This document shows positions 7,783 through 14,580 of a DNA stretch of 28,429 bases, in pieces. This stretch comes from CAZBSE01 sp964561115 (GTDB taxonomy: Bacteria; Actinomycetota; Humimicrobiia; Humimicrobiales; Humimicrobiaceae). The translations under genes were made by a program, and so were the position numbers. The notes below the pieces were generated by a model. The model did no database searches, had not been told where the DNA came from, and worked only from the letters and a program-made list of their open reading frames with translations. Location of the stretch: NCBI GenBank assembly GCA_964561115.1, contig CAZLOE010000013.1, positions 1 to 28,429 of the forward strand, in the 5' to 3' direction. Positions within the stretch are counted from its first letter, which is position 1; each line of letters starts with the position of its first letter.

Positions 7783-8904
7783 TCAGTACCCTATATCAAG
7801 TGCTTCCTCAAGTGCAGGTATTAAGATGTCATCAAGCTCTTCTGTATAGGCCAGATCATTGGGATGAAGTCCGTCTCCTGAATCATAATCGGGATCAAGG
7901 GCCCTATCATCCTCACTTATTCTCAAAGCGGCTTCCAGATCCAAAACCGATATTTCCTCATATTCACAGTATTCACGGATCCAATCGTTAAATTCCAGGA
8001 TAGATCCAAGCCTTCCTTCCGGATTTTCCGGGTTATCCGGATCTACAGGAACAACCGTGGCAAGGACTGGTATTGCTCCCGCACCCCTGCAGAGATTTAC
8101 CCAGTCTCTTATAAGATCCTTATAAGCTTCCATAGATGTACCGTAATCCTCGGGAGGGAAGTAAGCGGCACATTCCTTGATTATCATAATGTCCGGTCTG
8201 TCCCCTTCCAGTATATTCCTGATAACATCGCCCTTATTAAATTGATACTCAGCACAAACTCCTATACTTAGATAAGGAAAGTGATCACCTATATTCCAGT
8301 TAGAACCCACAGATGCACATACAAATGCAATCTCGGCATCTTCCAGCTCGCCCGAATAAGTAACTGCTGTTTCATCAGCTGCTTGTTCAACTACCTCTTC
8401 TCCCTCATCTGCTTCTGCTTCCTCTTCAGCTTCACCGGCTGCTTCAGTTTTTCCTTTTGCATTTATGTCAACGGAAACGAAGCTGCCCCCAGCATCCTGG
8501 TACAGGTAGACTGATAAATAGTATTCACTATCCTGTGCATCAACATAAAATTCAGCCCAGTCATCATAATCACCGGAAGATACTGAATCTATCTGCCAAT
8601 TCTCAGCTAATTTCTGCTCATACCAGTCAGACAGCTGTTCGATTTCACCTTCAAACTTCATATTAACATAATATGAAACCACTCCATCAGCTGTCCCTTT
8701 TGATGATTCAACAATATCAGCCTGGCTGTGTAAAGGAACAGTTTCCGGAAAACCAGATGGTAAACCTCCAGTCGTACCTGACACTTCTCCGTTGAGCGCT
8801 TCCGATTCTTCTATTGCTTCGGATACTTCACCTGCTATTTTGCTGCAGCCGCAAACAAAAACCAGTATAAACATGATAGTCAAACATATAACCATCTTTT
8901 TCAT
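7783..8904 (-). CDS. lipoprotein with a degenerate SGNH-hydrolase-like C-terminal domain
   Basis: A 373-residue surface lipoprotein. A short basic start and hydrophobic helix lead to lipobox VCGC, with Cys20 as the lipidated residue. A Gly/Ser/Glu linker follows, then a small alpha/beta domain (about 45-150) starting LPSGFPETVPLHSQADIVES, a pattern seen in small bacterial lipoproteins of unknown role. An acidic Glu/Ala spacer (about 155-180) joins it to the C-terminal domain (about 185-373). That domain resembles an SGNH/GDSL esterase: it ends with GDGLHPND, giving the Asp344-x-x-His347 pair of block V, but block I reads ASVGSNWN instead of GDS and block III reads KECAAYF instead of GxND. Ser in VGSN could still be the nucleophile. 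Start is supported by AAAAGGGGG upstream. Activity is uncertain. Confidence 0.7.
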   Translation of the reverse strand: MKKMVICLTIMFILVFVCGCSKIAGEVSEAIEESEALNGEVSGTTGGLPSGFPETVPLHSQADIVESSKGTADGVVSYYVNMKFEGEIEQLSDWYEQKLAENWQIDSVSSGDYDDWAEFYVDAQDSEYYLSVYLYQDAGGSFVSVDINAKGKTEAAGEAEEEAEADEGEEVVEQAADETAVTYSGELEDAEIAFVCASVGSNWNIGDHFPYLSIGVCAEYQFNKGDVIRNILEGDRPDIMIIKECAAYFPPEDYGTSMEAYKDLIRDWVNLCRGAGAIPVLATVVPVDPDNPENPEGRLGSILEFNDWIREYCEYEEISVLDLEAALRISEDDRALDPDYDSGDGLHPNDLAYTEELDDILIPALEEALDIGY

Positions 8905-8952
8905 TTATACCCCCTTTTCAATAATTAAAAACTAAAAAAAATTACCGTAAAA

Positions 8953-8974
8953 ACTTTACAGTTCTGAGTAAAGT
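8953..8974 (-). terminator. weak hairpin between the two envelope-protein genes
   Basis: On the minus strand ACTTTAC (from 8974) pairs with GTAAAGT (to 8953) around an 8-nt loop and is followed by four T. The stem is AT-rich and the T-tract short, so it may only partly terminate the upstream gene (8983-10323) or be a processing site. Confidence 0.3.
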
Positions 8975-8982
8975 AAAAACCG

Positions 8983-10323
8983 CTACTGTATCTTCCAGGC
9001 ATGAACCAGGGGTTTCTCATTTTCGTAATCCCCTCTGAATTCAAATAAATAAATTATTCCATTTTCTCTGTCAAAGCTTAATGCACCCAGATGACGGAGC
9101 TCATATTCCGGAATATTATAAAGTATATCATCGATATCCATAACAGCATATGGCTGAGGTTGGTATGATTCCATTTCCCCTTGAGCTACTTTAGCAAGAT
9201 CAGATGGGTCATAAAAGATCATACGGGCTGTAAAATCATCAGACCACCATCCCCTTTCTCCCGGACCTTCTTCCGGATACGGCGGCTCCTCCGGCCAGAC
9301 AGTACCGTCGTAAAAACCATACCAGCATTCACCCAGACCTTTTATACCGGCAAATATTACTGCCGTTTTCCCGCCAAATGTTACCCAGGTGCCCCCGGCC
9401 CATTCATCAGAATGTTGATAATCATCCACAGCATAAACACCTTCCATATCATCATATACTGATGAATAAAGTAATAGAGGAATATTGGATAAAGATGAAT
9501 TAGGCGGATGAGGATTTCCATCATTCCACGGGCCGTAAGCGATAAGAGATGGACCCTGCGCTCCCTGTCCACCATCCCTGAATCTTCCAGTGGCCAGCAA
9601 TTTACCCGGTGTGTTTACAGAAGCCCAGTCTTCATCAATAGCAAAGATATAATCAGCAGTCACATACTTGACCTGGCCATCTATTCTCCAGGGCCCCTGC
9701 ATCTGAGGATTGGACAGATCCAGTTCAAACCATCCATGAGAGGGGCCATCATCACCTTCCTGCATATGCTGACCCCAGCAATAATATAGTTTACCAGTTG
9801 TCTGCTCACCCTGTTTTGGTAGATATTCCAGACCCACTCTTGGGACTTCAAGGTAGCCAAATAGATCTCCTCTGATATCATGGAAATCCTGAAGAGTTAC
9901 TGCAGTATTTAAATCATTTACATCTTTGCTCCCGGATATTACTGGTACTGGTATACTTATTTCCGAAATCTGCTGCTCCCATTCATGCCCTGTTGCAAAT
10001 ATTGAACCGGGATATCCATCGCCTGAACCTTCAGGATCGCCATCCGGATAGTAGGCAGCAGCCGTTCCGCCCCATTCCCAGCTGGTTCCATTAGACCCTT
10101 CCGGCATTCTGAATGCTCCCAGGTATTCAAGGTCCTGCGGTTGAACAAGCTGTCCTTCTGCAGCTGTATTTAATATTTCTTCCTCATTTTCTTCTGTGAC
10201 ATCGTTTTTCTCATCCGGGCCATTGACAGCAGTAAGGCTGCAACGGTCGAATAAAGAAGCAGTTGTAAAAAGTACGGTCAGTATAGAAAAGACAAGTAAT
10301 ACATATAATCTACTTCTTTTCAT
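8983..10323 (-). CDS. large secreted or membrane-anchored protein of unknown function
   Basis: A 446-residue protein with a basic N-terminus and one hydrophobic segment (YVLLVFSILTVLFTTASLF, about 7-25) acting as signal peptide or anchor. It has no clear lipobox: the Cys at 28 sits in DRCS. An acidic linker (about 35-55) leads into a domain opening with DLEYLGAFRMPEG. The rest is rich in Trp, Gly, Tyr and Asp with recurring short blocks (GSIFATGHEW, KLLATGRF, GIIYLFEFRG), suggesting a beta-propeller or similar all-beta extracellular fold. I do not recognise a named family, and no catalytic motif stands out. It lies 78 bp upstream of the lipoprotein gene on the same strand, so the two may be expressed together as envelope proteins. 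GAAGAGA precedes the ATG. Confidence 0.6.
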   Translation of the reverse strand: MKRSRLYVLLVFSILTVLFTTASLFDRCSLTAVNGPDEKNDVTEENEEEILNTAAEGQLVQPQDLEYLGAFRMPEGSNGTSWEWGGTAAAYYPDGDPEGSGDGYPGSIFATGHEWEQQISEISIPVPVISGSKDVNDLNTAVTLQDFHDIRGDLFGYLEVPRVGLEYLPKQGEQTTGKLYYCWGQHMQEGDDGPSHGWFELDLSNPQMQGPWRIDGQVKYVTADYIFAIDEDWASVNTPGKLLATGRFRDGGQGAQGPSLIAYGPWNDGNPHPPNSSLSNIPLLLYSSVYDDMEGVYAVDDYQHSDEWAGGTWVTFGGKTAVIFAGIKGLGECWYGFYDGTVWPEEPPYPEEGPGERGWWSDDFTARMIFYDPSDLAKVAQGEMESYQPQPYAVMDIDDILYNIPEYELRHLGALSFDRENGIIYLFEFRGDYENEKPLVHAWKIQ

Positions 10324-10505
10324 AATCTCTTCTTTTAACGATTATATTAAATCAATGCAGATAAGCTCTCCCCTACGGGTTTATTTTTCGTAGTAAAATG
10401 ACTCAAATCAAAGCAATTATAATTATATATACATATTGTATACTAAAATTAATTAAGTTAGAATAAAAACAGAAAAGGAACGATATTAAAACGATAAAAG
10501 GTAAC

Positions 10506-10679
10506 ATGAAAAAGCATAAATGTTCTTCCTGCGGATATACATACGATGCTCATGTTGAAAACCCCGAATTTGGATTAGAATCACCATATGATTTTGAAAA
10601 TTTACCCGAAGACTGGGTATGCCCCAATTGCGGAGCATCCAAGAACGAATTTAAAGTCTGCAAAGAAAATGATGATTAA
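10506..10679 (+). CDS. rubredoxin
   Basis: A 57-residue mononuclear iron protein. It contains both cysteine pairs of the Fe(SCys)4 site: KCSSCGYTYDA near the N-terminus (Cys6, Cys9) and LPEDWVCPNCGASKNEF (Cys39, Cys42) near the C-terminus. The aromatic residues Tyr11, Tyr13, Phe30 and Trp37 of the rubredoxin core are present. The length is typical. AAAAGG precedes the ATG at 10506. Rubredoxins pass single electrons in anaerobes, for example to oxygen- or superoxide-detoxifying enzymes; no such partner is next to it here. Its stop codon overlaps the stop of the convergent protease gene by 4 nt. Confidence 0.95.
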   Translation: MKKHKCSSCGYTYDAHVENPEFGLESPYDFENLPEDWVCPNCGASKNEFKVCKENDD

Positions 10680-11494
10680 ATCAGATTCTTAAGGAACAGT
10701 TGAGCCGCTTGGAGCCCATCAGGTAGCTTTTTTTGTCTTCTATACCTGAGCCACAGAGCTGCGGCAGTTACCATGATAGTAAAAATCGCTATAATTACTT
10801 CCAGCTGCAACTGATCTAATACTCCTGCCTGGAAGATAACAGCACTATAGTTTAGAACCGTATGAGCAATAGAAGCAATAAGATAAAACTGCCAGCCCCA
10901 TCCTTTAGCAAGCCCCCAGCCTGCTATAGCACTTGAAGCAGTGTGAAATGCCACAACAAAAAATCTTTCCAGAAATGGCAGTATGGCTAAAAAAAGTCCG
11001 TAGACCTTAGCTGCTTCCCAGCTCCAGCCTGATATAAAAATACTATTATGGACCCAGACAGCCTCAAAGACACCAAATCCCAGCCCGGCTACAGCTCCTA
11101 TCACAAGACCCAGCTTAGGATCAATTTTTTTACCCTTCCTCCACCAATATATGACTACAGGTAACAGCTTGGAACCCTCCTGTACCAGACCGCTTATAAG
11201 CACCAGGGGTATCCCAACAAACAGCAGCCAGCGTAAAATAATATCCTGGCTCCAAAAAAAATATATAGCCTGTCTTATCCAGGCCTGAAGTGGCATCTGG
11301 ATGAATACTACAGCAGCCCAGGATAGAAAAGCACTGCCGGCAAGAACTGCCCATGGCCAGGGCCTGCCTAAAATAGGAGTCCAGTATGCAGCATACCAAA
11401 CAGCTCCGAAGATGATGCCCAGTCCGATACCGACCAGTATCTGACCCCATGTTATACCGGGATAGACAAAACCCGAGACAAAGAAATCAACCAT
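10676..11494 (-). CDS. PrsW/YhfC-like intramembrane protease
   Basis: A 272-residue membrane protein with about eight helices. The conserved polar residues of the PrsW/YhfC/CPBP group appear in order within helices: QEGSK (Gln105-Glu106), GLGFGVFEA (Glu144), LERFFVVAFHTASSAIAGWG (Glu176, Arg177, His184) and SIAHTVLNY (His211, Asn215). In canonical PrsW the first motif is EExxK; here the first Glu is Gln, closer to variant families. Such enzymes cleave membrane-bound anti-sigma factors or prenylated substrates. AGGAAAGGA upstream supports the start. A TGGTAAAAT extended -10 lies about 30 nt upstream on the minus strand. No anti-sigma or sigma gene is adjacent, so the substrate is unknown. Confidence 0.7.
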   Translation of the reverse strand: MVDFFVSGFVYPGITWGQILVGIGLGIIFGAVWYAAYWTPILGRPWPWAVLAGSAFLSWAAVVFIQMPLQAWIRQAIYFFWSQDIILRWLLFVGIPLVLISGLVQEGSKLLPVVIYWWRKGKKIDPKLGLVIGAVAGLGFGVFEAVWVHNSIFISGWSWEAAKVYGLFLAILPFLERFFVVAFHTASSAIAGWGLAKGWGWQFYLIASIAHTVLNYSAVIFQAGVLDQLQLEVIIAIFTIMVTAAALWLRYRRQKKLPDGLQAAQLFLKNLI

Positions 11495-11545
11495 GACATT
11501 CCTTTCCTAACAATTGTATTTTACCAACAAAATTAATATTTTATT

Positions 11546-11575
11546 TTTACAATTATTATAGGTAAAGTATATAAT
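11546..11575 (+). promoter_or_regulatory. promoter of the yxlEFG-like exporter operon
   Basis: TTTACA at 11546-11551 and TATAAT at 11570-11575 with an 18-nt spacer. The predicted start near 11582 lies about 30 nt before the small first gene. The divergent protease promoter occupies the other side of the same spacer. Confidence 0.5.
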
Positions 11576-11613
11576 ATAAAAATATAATTAATTTTATCAA
11601 ACAGGTGATTTAA

Positions 11614-11850
11614 ATTATAGCAGCAGATTTAAATTATATTCTATCCGAGATCTCAAGATTCCTGCCTTTTCTTATCCCGTATATGATAATCGAGTACGGC
11701 CTTATGATATTTGCCCTGGTGATACTTTTCAGAAACGAAGCAGCTTACCTTCCAAAATGGGGATGGGCATTAATCATTATCTTTTTTGGTTTTATCGGAC
11801 CTATTGTTTTCCTGATAGTAGGCAGGAAGAAAGATAAAGAATATGATTAA
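11614..11850 (+). CDS. small PLDc_N-domain membrane protein (YxlE-like)
   Basis: A roughly 78-residue protein with two membrane helices, matching the phospholipase D N-terminal (PLDc_N) small-protein family: EISRFLPFLIPYMIIEYGLM, helix to ALVIL, a polar turn with PKWGWALIIIFF, GFIGPIVFLIVGRKK. It precedes an ABC ATPase and permease exactly as yxlE precedes yxlF and yxlG in Bacillus. The start is unusual. The frame is open from 11614 after a TAA, and the first ATG (11683) would delete helix 1's entry, yet no ATG/GTG/TTG precedes it. An ATT at 11614 sits 5 nt after AGGTGA (11603-11608) and is the best-placed initiator. Its 3' end overlaps the ATPase start by 8 nt, implying translational coupling. 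Confidence 0.65.
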   Translation: MIAADLNYILSEISRFLPFLIPYMIIEYGLMIFALVILFRNEAAYLPKWGWALIIIFFGFIGPIVFLIVGRKKDKEYD

Positions 11851-12757
11851 GGTTGCCAATCTGGTAAAAAACTACAGAAATGTCGAGGCATTAAAAGCTA
11901 TCAGTTTTGAGGTAGATAAAGGTTCAGTATTTGGATTTATCGGAAGAAACGGCGCCGGTAAAACTACCACCATGAATATTTTAACCGGGTTGATCAGATT
12001 TAACAGCGGTAAAATCTTCATCAAGGGTAAGGATTTCCTAAAACACAAGCGCGAATTGGTAAAATCAATTGGGTACCTGCCTGAGACCCCTGCTTTCTAC
12101 AATTATATGAACGCTTACCAGTATCTAAATTTCATGAGAGATATTATAGGTTTTGATGCTGAAAAATCAGGCAAATATATAAAACGTCTTATAGAAATGG
12201 TCAAACTGACCAAACAGGCAAAGAGGCGTATTGGTGGATACTCGAGGGGAATGAAACAGAGACTGGCACTGGCAGTGGCGTTTATGAATAATCCTGAAAT
12301 ACTGTTTTTGGATGAACCTGCGTCTGCTCTTGACCCTGAAGGAAGGCTGGAAATGCTTGAACTTATTGAAAGCCTTAAGAACGACAGGATAACCATTTTT
12401 ATATCCACACATATTTTAAACGATGCAGAAAGGGTATGCGATAAAATATGTATTATAGATGAAGGTAAAATAATTTTAACAGAAGATTTATCCCAATTAT
12501 ATAAAACCTATATACAGCCAATTTTTGATATTGAATTTGAAGAAGAACCGGGAAAGGAAGTCAACCGTTTAAAAAAACTCAGCTGGATTGAAAGTATAAA
12601 ACGGAAAGGCCGGAGGGTAAGCCTTTACATCAAAGATATAGACCACGCTAAAAAGGAAGTATTAAAAGAGATCTCCAAACTTAAAGTAAATATTTCCAGT
12701 TACCAGATAAGAAAAAGCACGCTTGAAGATATCTTTATAAGGATAATAAAAAAGTGA
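11843..12757 (+). CDS. ABC transporter ATP-binding protein (YxlF-like)
   Basis: A 304-residue nucleotide-binding subunit of an ABC-2 exporter. Walker A is GRNGAGKTT (residues 34-42), the signature is YSRGMKQR (133-140) in place of LSGGQ, Walker B with catalytic Glu is LFLDEPASALD (Asp157, Glu158), and the switch histidine is His190 in STHI. A C-terminal extension of about 90 residues (QPIFDIEFEEEP onward) is the usual regulatory domain of CcmA/YxlF-type ATPases. The ATG overlaps the end of the upstream PLDc_N gene, and its TGA overlaps the GTG start of the permease. The three genes form one tightly coupled operon. The substrate is unknown; in Bacillus the yxlEFG genes are linked to the SigY regulon. 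Confidence 0.93.
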   Translation: MIKVANLVKNYRNVEALKAISFEVDKGSVFGFIGRNGAGKTTTMNILTGLIRFNSGKIFIKGKDFLKHKRELVKSIGYLPETPAFYNYMNAYQYLNFMRDIIGFDAEKSGKYIKRLIEMVKLTKQAKRRIGGYSRGMKQRLALAVAFMNNPEILFLDEPASALDPEGRLEMLELIESLKNDRITIFISTHILNDAERVCDKICIIDEGKIILTEDLSQLYKTYIQPIFDIEFEEEPGKEVNRLKKLSWIESIKRKGRRVSLYIKDIDHAKKEVLKEISKLKVNISSYQIRKSTLEDIFIRIIKK

Positions 12758-13521
12758 AAACATTTAAGGCCTATTTTAAAAAAGAGATGCTGGAGGCAGT
12801 AAGAAGTTATAAATACCTGATCTTATTTTCAGGTATAGTCTTCTGGGCCATAATGAATCCCCTGATGATAAAATTAATGCCCCTGCTTTTAAAAAACTAT
12901 CTACCTGCTAATCTTTCTGTTCTTTTTTCAGAATATACAATTGATGCTGCCTTTATTGATTTTATGGGAGATGTGTTTGAAATAGGTACATTATTTATTG
13001 TATTTTCACTTATGGGATCGATCTCAAATGAGGTTTACTATAAGAAACTGGTTTTTCCATATTCCAGAGGCGCAGAACCTGCAGGTTTTGTAACCGCAAA
13101 ATATATCCATTATATGTTTACAATTTCTTTATTTATACTGGTAGCCTTTCTGACCAATTATTTTTATATAACACGTCTTTTTGAAGGAGGGCTATTGTCA
13201 ATCGGGATTGTGTTGAAATCTTCACTCCTCTATATCATATATTATGCTCTATTGTTATCTTTCCTTATCTTCCTGAGCAGCCTGTTCAGAAGAGGCCTGA
13301 TCGTGGGATTTTCCGTTGCTATCCTGGCATACAGTTTAAGCATATTCAACAGGTTTAATATCATAAAAGCATACTTTCCCAATTACCTGCTTTACAAGGC
13401 AGCAGATCTGGGTCATGTTTTTGATAATTCTTTGATCCCCATTTTCATTATTTCATTCTGTATGATAATAATCCTGATATTCTTTTCTATTCTCCGTATG
13501 AGAAAAATAGATATCGCATAG
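12754..13521 (+). CDS. ABC-2 type permease (YxlG-like)
   Basis: A 255-residue membrane protein with six predicted helices, preceded by the short amphipathic start KTFKAYFKKEMLEAVRSYKY typical of ABC-2 permeases, where KKEMLEA...Y marks the entry to helix 1. The segment MGSISNEVYYKKLVFPYSRG (about 88-107) corresponds to the cytoplasmic loop that contacts the ATPase; EK..G in most families is replaced here by YYKKL. It begins with GTG in a 4-nt GTGA overlap with the ATPase stop, so it is translated by coupling. Together with 11614-11850 and 11843-12757 it would form a complete exporter. Confidence 0.88.
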   Translation: MKTFKAYFKKEMLEAVRSYKYLILFSGIVFWAIMNPLMIKLMPLLLKNYLPANLSVLFSEYTIDAAFIDFMGDVFEIGTLFIVFSLMGSISNEVYYKKLVFPYSRGAEPAGFVTAKYIHYMFTISLFILVAFLTNYFYITRLFEGGLLSIGIVLKSSLLYIIYYALLLSFLIFLSSLFRRGLIVGFSVAILAYSLSIFNRFNIIKAYFPNYLLYKAADLGHVFDNSLIPIFIISFCMIIILIFFSILRMRKIDIA

Positions 13522-13618
13522 CCCGCTTTAATCTCTGCCTTATAAAAGAAAAAGTTAAATATTTATTGGACAAAAAAGAACCAGGCTTGATATACTTGAT
13601 TTTAAAATTAAAGACTTA

Positions 13619-13783
13619 ATGAAAGCTGCTAAGATGAATAACAAGAAAGAAAAAAAATACTGGATTAAAATGAATACCGTAGCCTGGGTTATAACTTTAG
13701 TTGTGAGTTTTTTTGTATTTGCACCCGCTTTTGCAGCACTGTTAATAATATGGGCCATCGGTAAAATCAAGGTCAAAGATTAA
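13619..13783 (+). CDS. small membrane protein, unknown
   Basis: A 54-residue ORF: a basic, Lys-rich start (KKEKKYWIKM), then one or two closely spaced helices (VAWVITLVVSFFVFAPAFAA, LLIIWAIGKI) and a short basic tail ending at TAA 13781-13783. An internal ATG at 13634 is an alternative start. No good Shine-Dalgarno sequence is present before either. It follows the exporter operon on the same strand by 97 bp. The hydrophobic profile with positive flanks is coherent for a real small membrane protein, but without homology evidence it stays tentative. Confidence 0.5.
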   Translation: MKAAKMNNKKEKKYWIKMNTVAWVITLVVSFFVFAPAFAALLIIWAIGKIKVKD

Positions 13784-13804
13784 ACATACCTTTCAACTTA
13801 CAAC

Positions 13805-13903
13805 AGCATATTGCCTTATACTGTACCGTTTTTATAAATACTAAAGGATAATCTTCTGTATTCTCTATTTTAAATATACTTAAAATAAAACAGGCAATAT
13901 GCT
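13805..13903. repeat. 12-bp perfect inverted repeat with 75-bp spacer
   Basis: AGCATATTGCCT at 13805-13816 is the exact reverse complement of AGGCAATATGCT at 13892-13903. A further five base pairs (AACTT / AAGTT) can form outside a small internal loop. The spacer is AT-rich and noncoding. It fills most of the 160-bp gap between the small membrane protein and plsY. It could be a structured RNA, a terminator-like element without T-tract, or the ends of a miniature element; no target-site duplication is visible. Confidence 0.5.
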
Positions 13904-13944
13904 AAAGTTATAATTTATAAATAACAAAATCTTTCTATATTATC

Positions 13945-14580
13945 ATGTCAAATCTGGAGTTATACAGAAATATAGGGCTTATTGTAATCTGCTATTTCAT
14001 AGGGGCAATACCTTTCTGTAACATTATTGCTAAAATCCACAGTAACAAGGATTTAAGAAAAATCGGAGACAGAAACCCTGGTGGTTGGAATCTTGTGTTT
14101 AATGTCTCAAAAATCTGGGGAGTCACGGGAATAATTTTGGATGTTCTTAAAGGTACTTTATCATACTTTCTGGTTTTAAGAATAACCGGTATGGACATGG
14201 TAGCACTTCTTGCCGGATGCGCTGCCGTGGCAGGGCATAATTATTCTCCTTATCTAAAATTTTCAGGAGGTAAAGGGGTTGCTGCTACGCTGGGTTTTTT
14301 GTGTGCTGTTCATCCTCTTGCAGTTGTAGCTTACGGGATCGGTATCGTCCCAGTACTGTTTTTGATCCGCAATATGATATGGGGAATAATTTCAGCAGTT
14401 ACTGCGGCAAGTATCTTTCTATGGCTTTTTAAGGGTTCTTACCTTTATCTTATTATGGGAGAATTACTTATAATAATCTCTGTCCCAAAATACATCAACC
14501 GTTCAATAAATCTTTCTCAAAACTTTAAATTCAGAAAAGAAAAAAGTACAAAAGACCTGTTTACCCCAAAAATAAGGTGA
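13945..14580 (+). CDS. plsY: glycerol-3-phosphate acyltransferase PlsY
   Basis: Membrane enzyme that moves an acyl group from acyl-phosphate to the sn-1 position of glycerol 3-phosphate, the first step of phospholipid synthesis in most bacteria. The 211 residues form about five to seven helices. All three PlsY motifs are seen: GAIPF in helix 1 with DLRKIGDRNPGGWN (NPGGWN 44-49, usually NPGATN), GHNYSPYLKFSGGKGVA (His98, GGKG 108-111), and the third near the C-terminal part. The change of ATN to GWN in the first motif is a departure from the common form but keeps the Asn. No clear Shine-Dalgarno sequence precedes the ATG. Its stop codon directly abuts the stop of the convergent glycosyltransferase gene (0 nt between). 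Confidence 0.92.
   Translation: MSNLELYRNIGLIVICYFIGAIPFCNIIAKIHSNKDLRKIGDRNPGGWNLVFNVSKIWGVTGIILDVLKGTLSYFLVLRITGMDMVALLAGCAAVAGHNYSPYLKFSGGKGVAATLGFLCAVHPLAVVAYGIGIVPVLFLIRNMIWGIISAVTAASIFLWLFKGSYLYLIMGELLIIISVPKYINRSINLSQNFKFRKEKSTKDLFTPKIR

Noticed and set aside
8281..8666. Plus-strand open frames with Cys/Phe-rich translations inside the lipoprotein gene.
   Set aside because: Shadows of the minus-strand gene; they have no ribosome site or recognisable domain.
10366..10395. CCCTACGGG followed by a T-rich stretch as a terminator.
   Set aside because: Only a 3-bp stem with a 3-nt loop, too small to terminate; it lies in the divergent spacer upstream of both genes.
812..13621. Identical 11-mer AAGACTTAATG covering the starts of the genes at 820 and 13619.
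   Set aside because: AT-rich 11-mer found twice in 28 kb; the genes are unrelated and nothing else around the start is conserved. Treated as chance.
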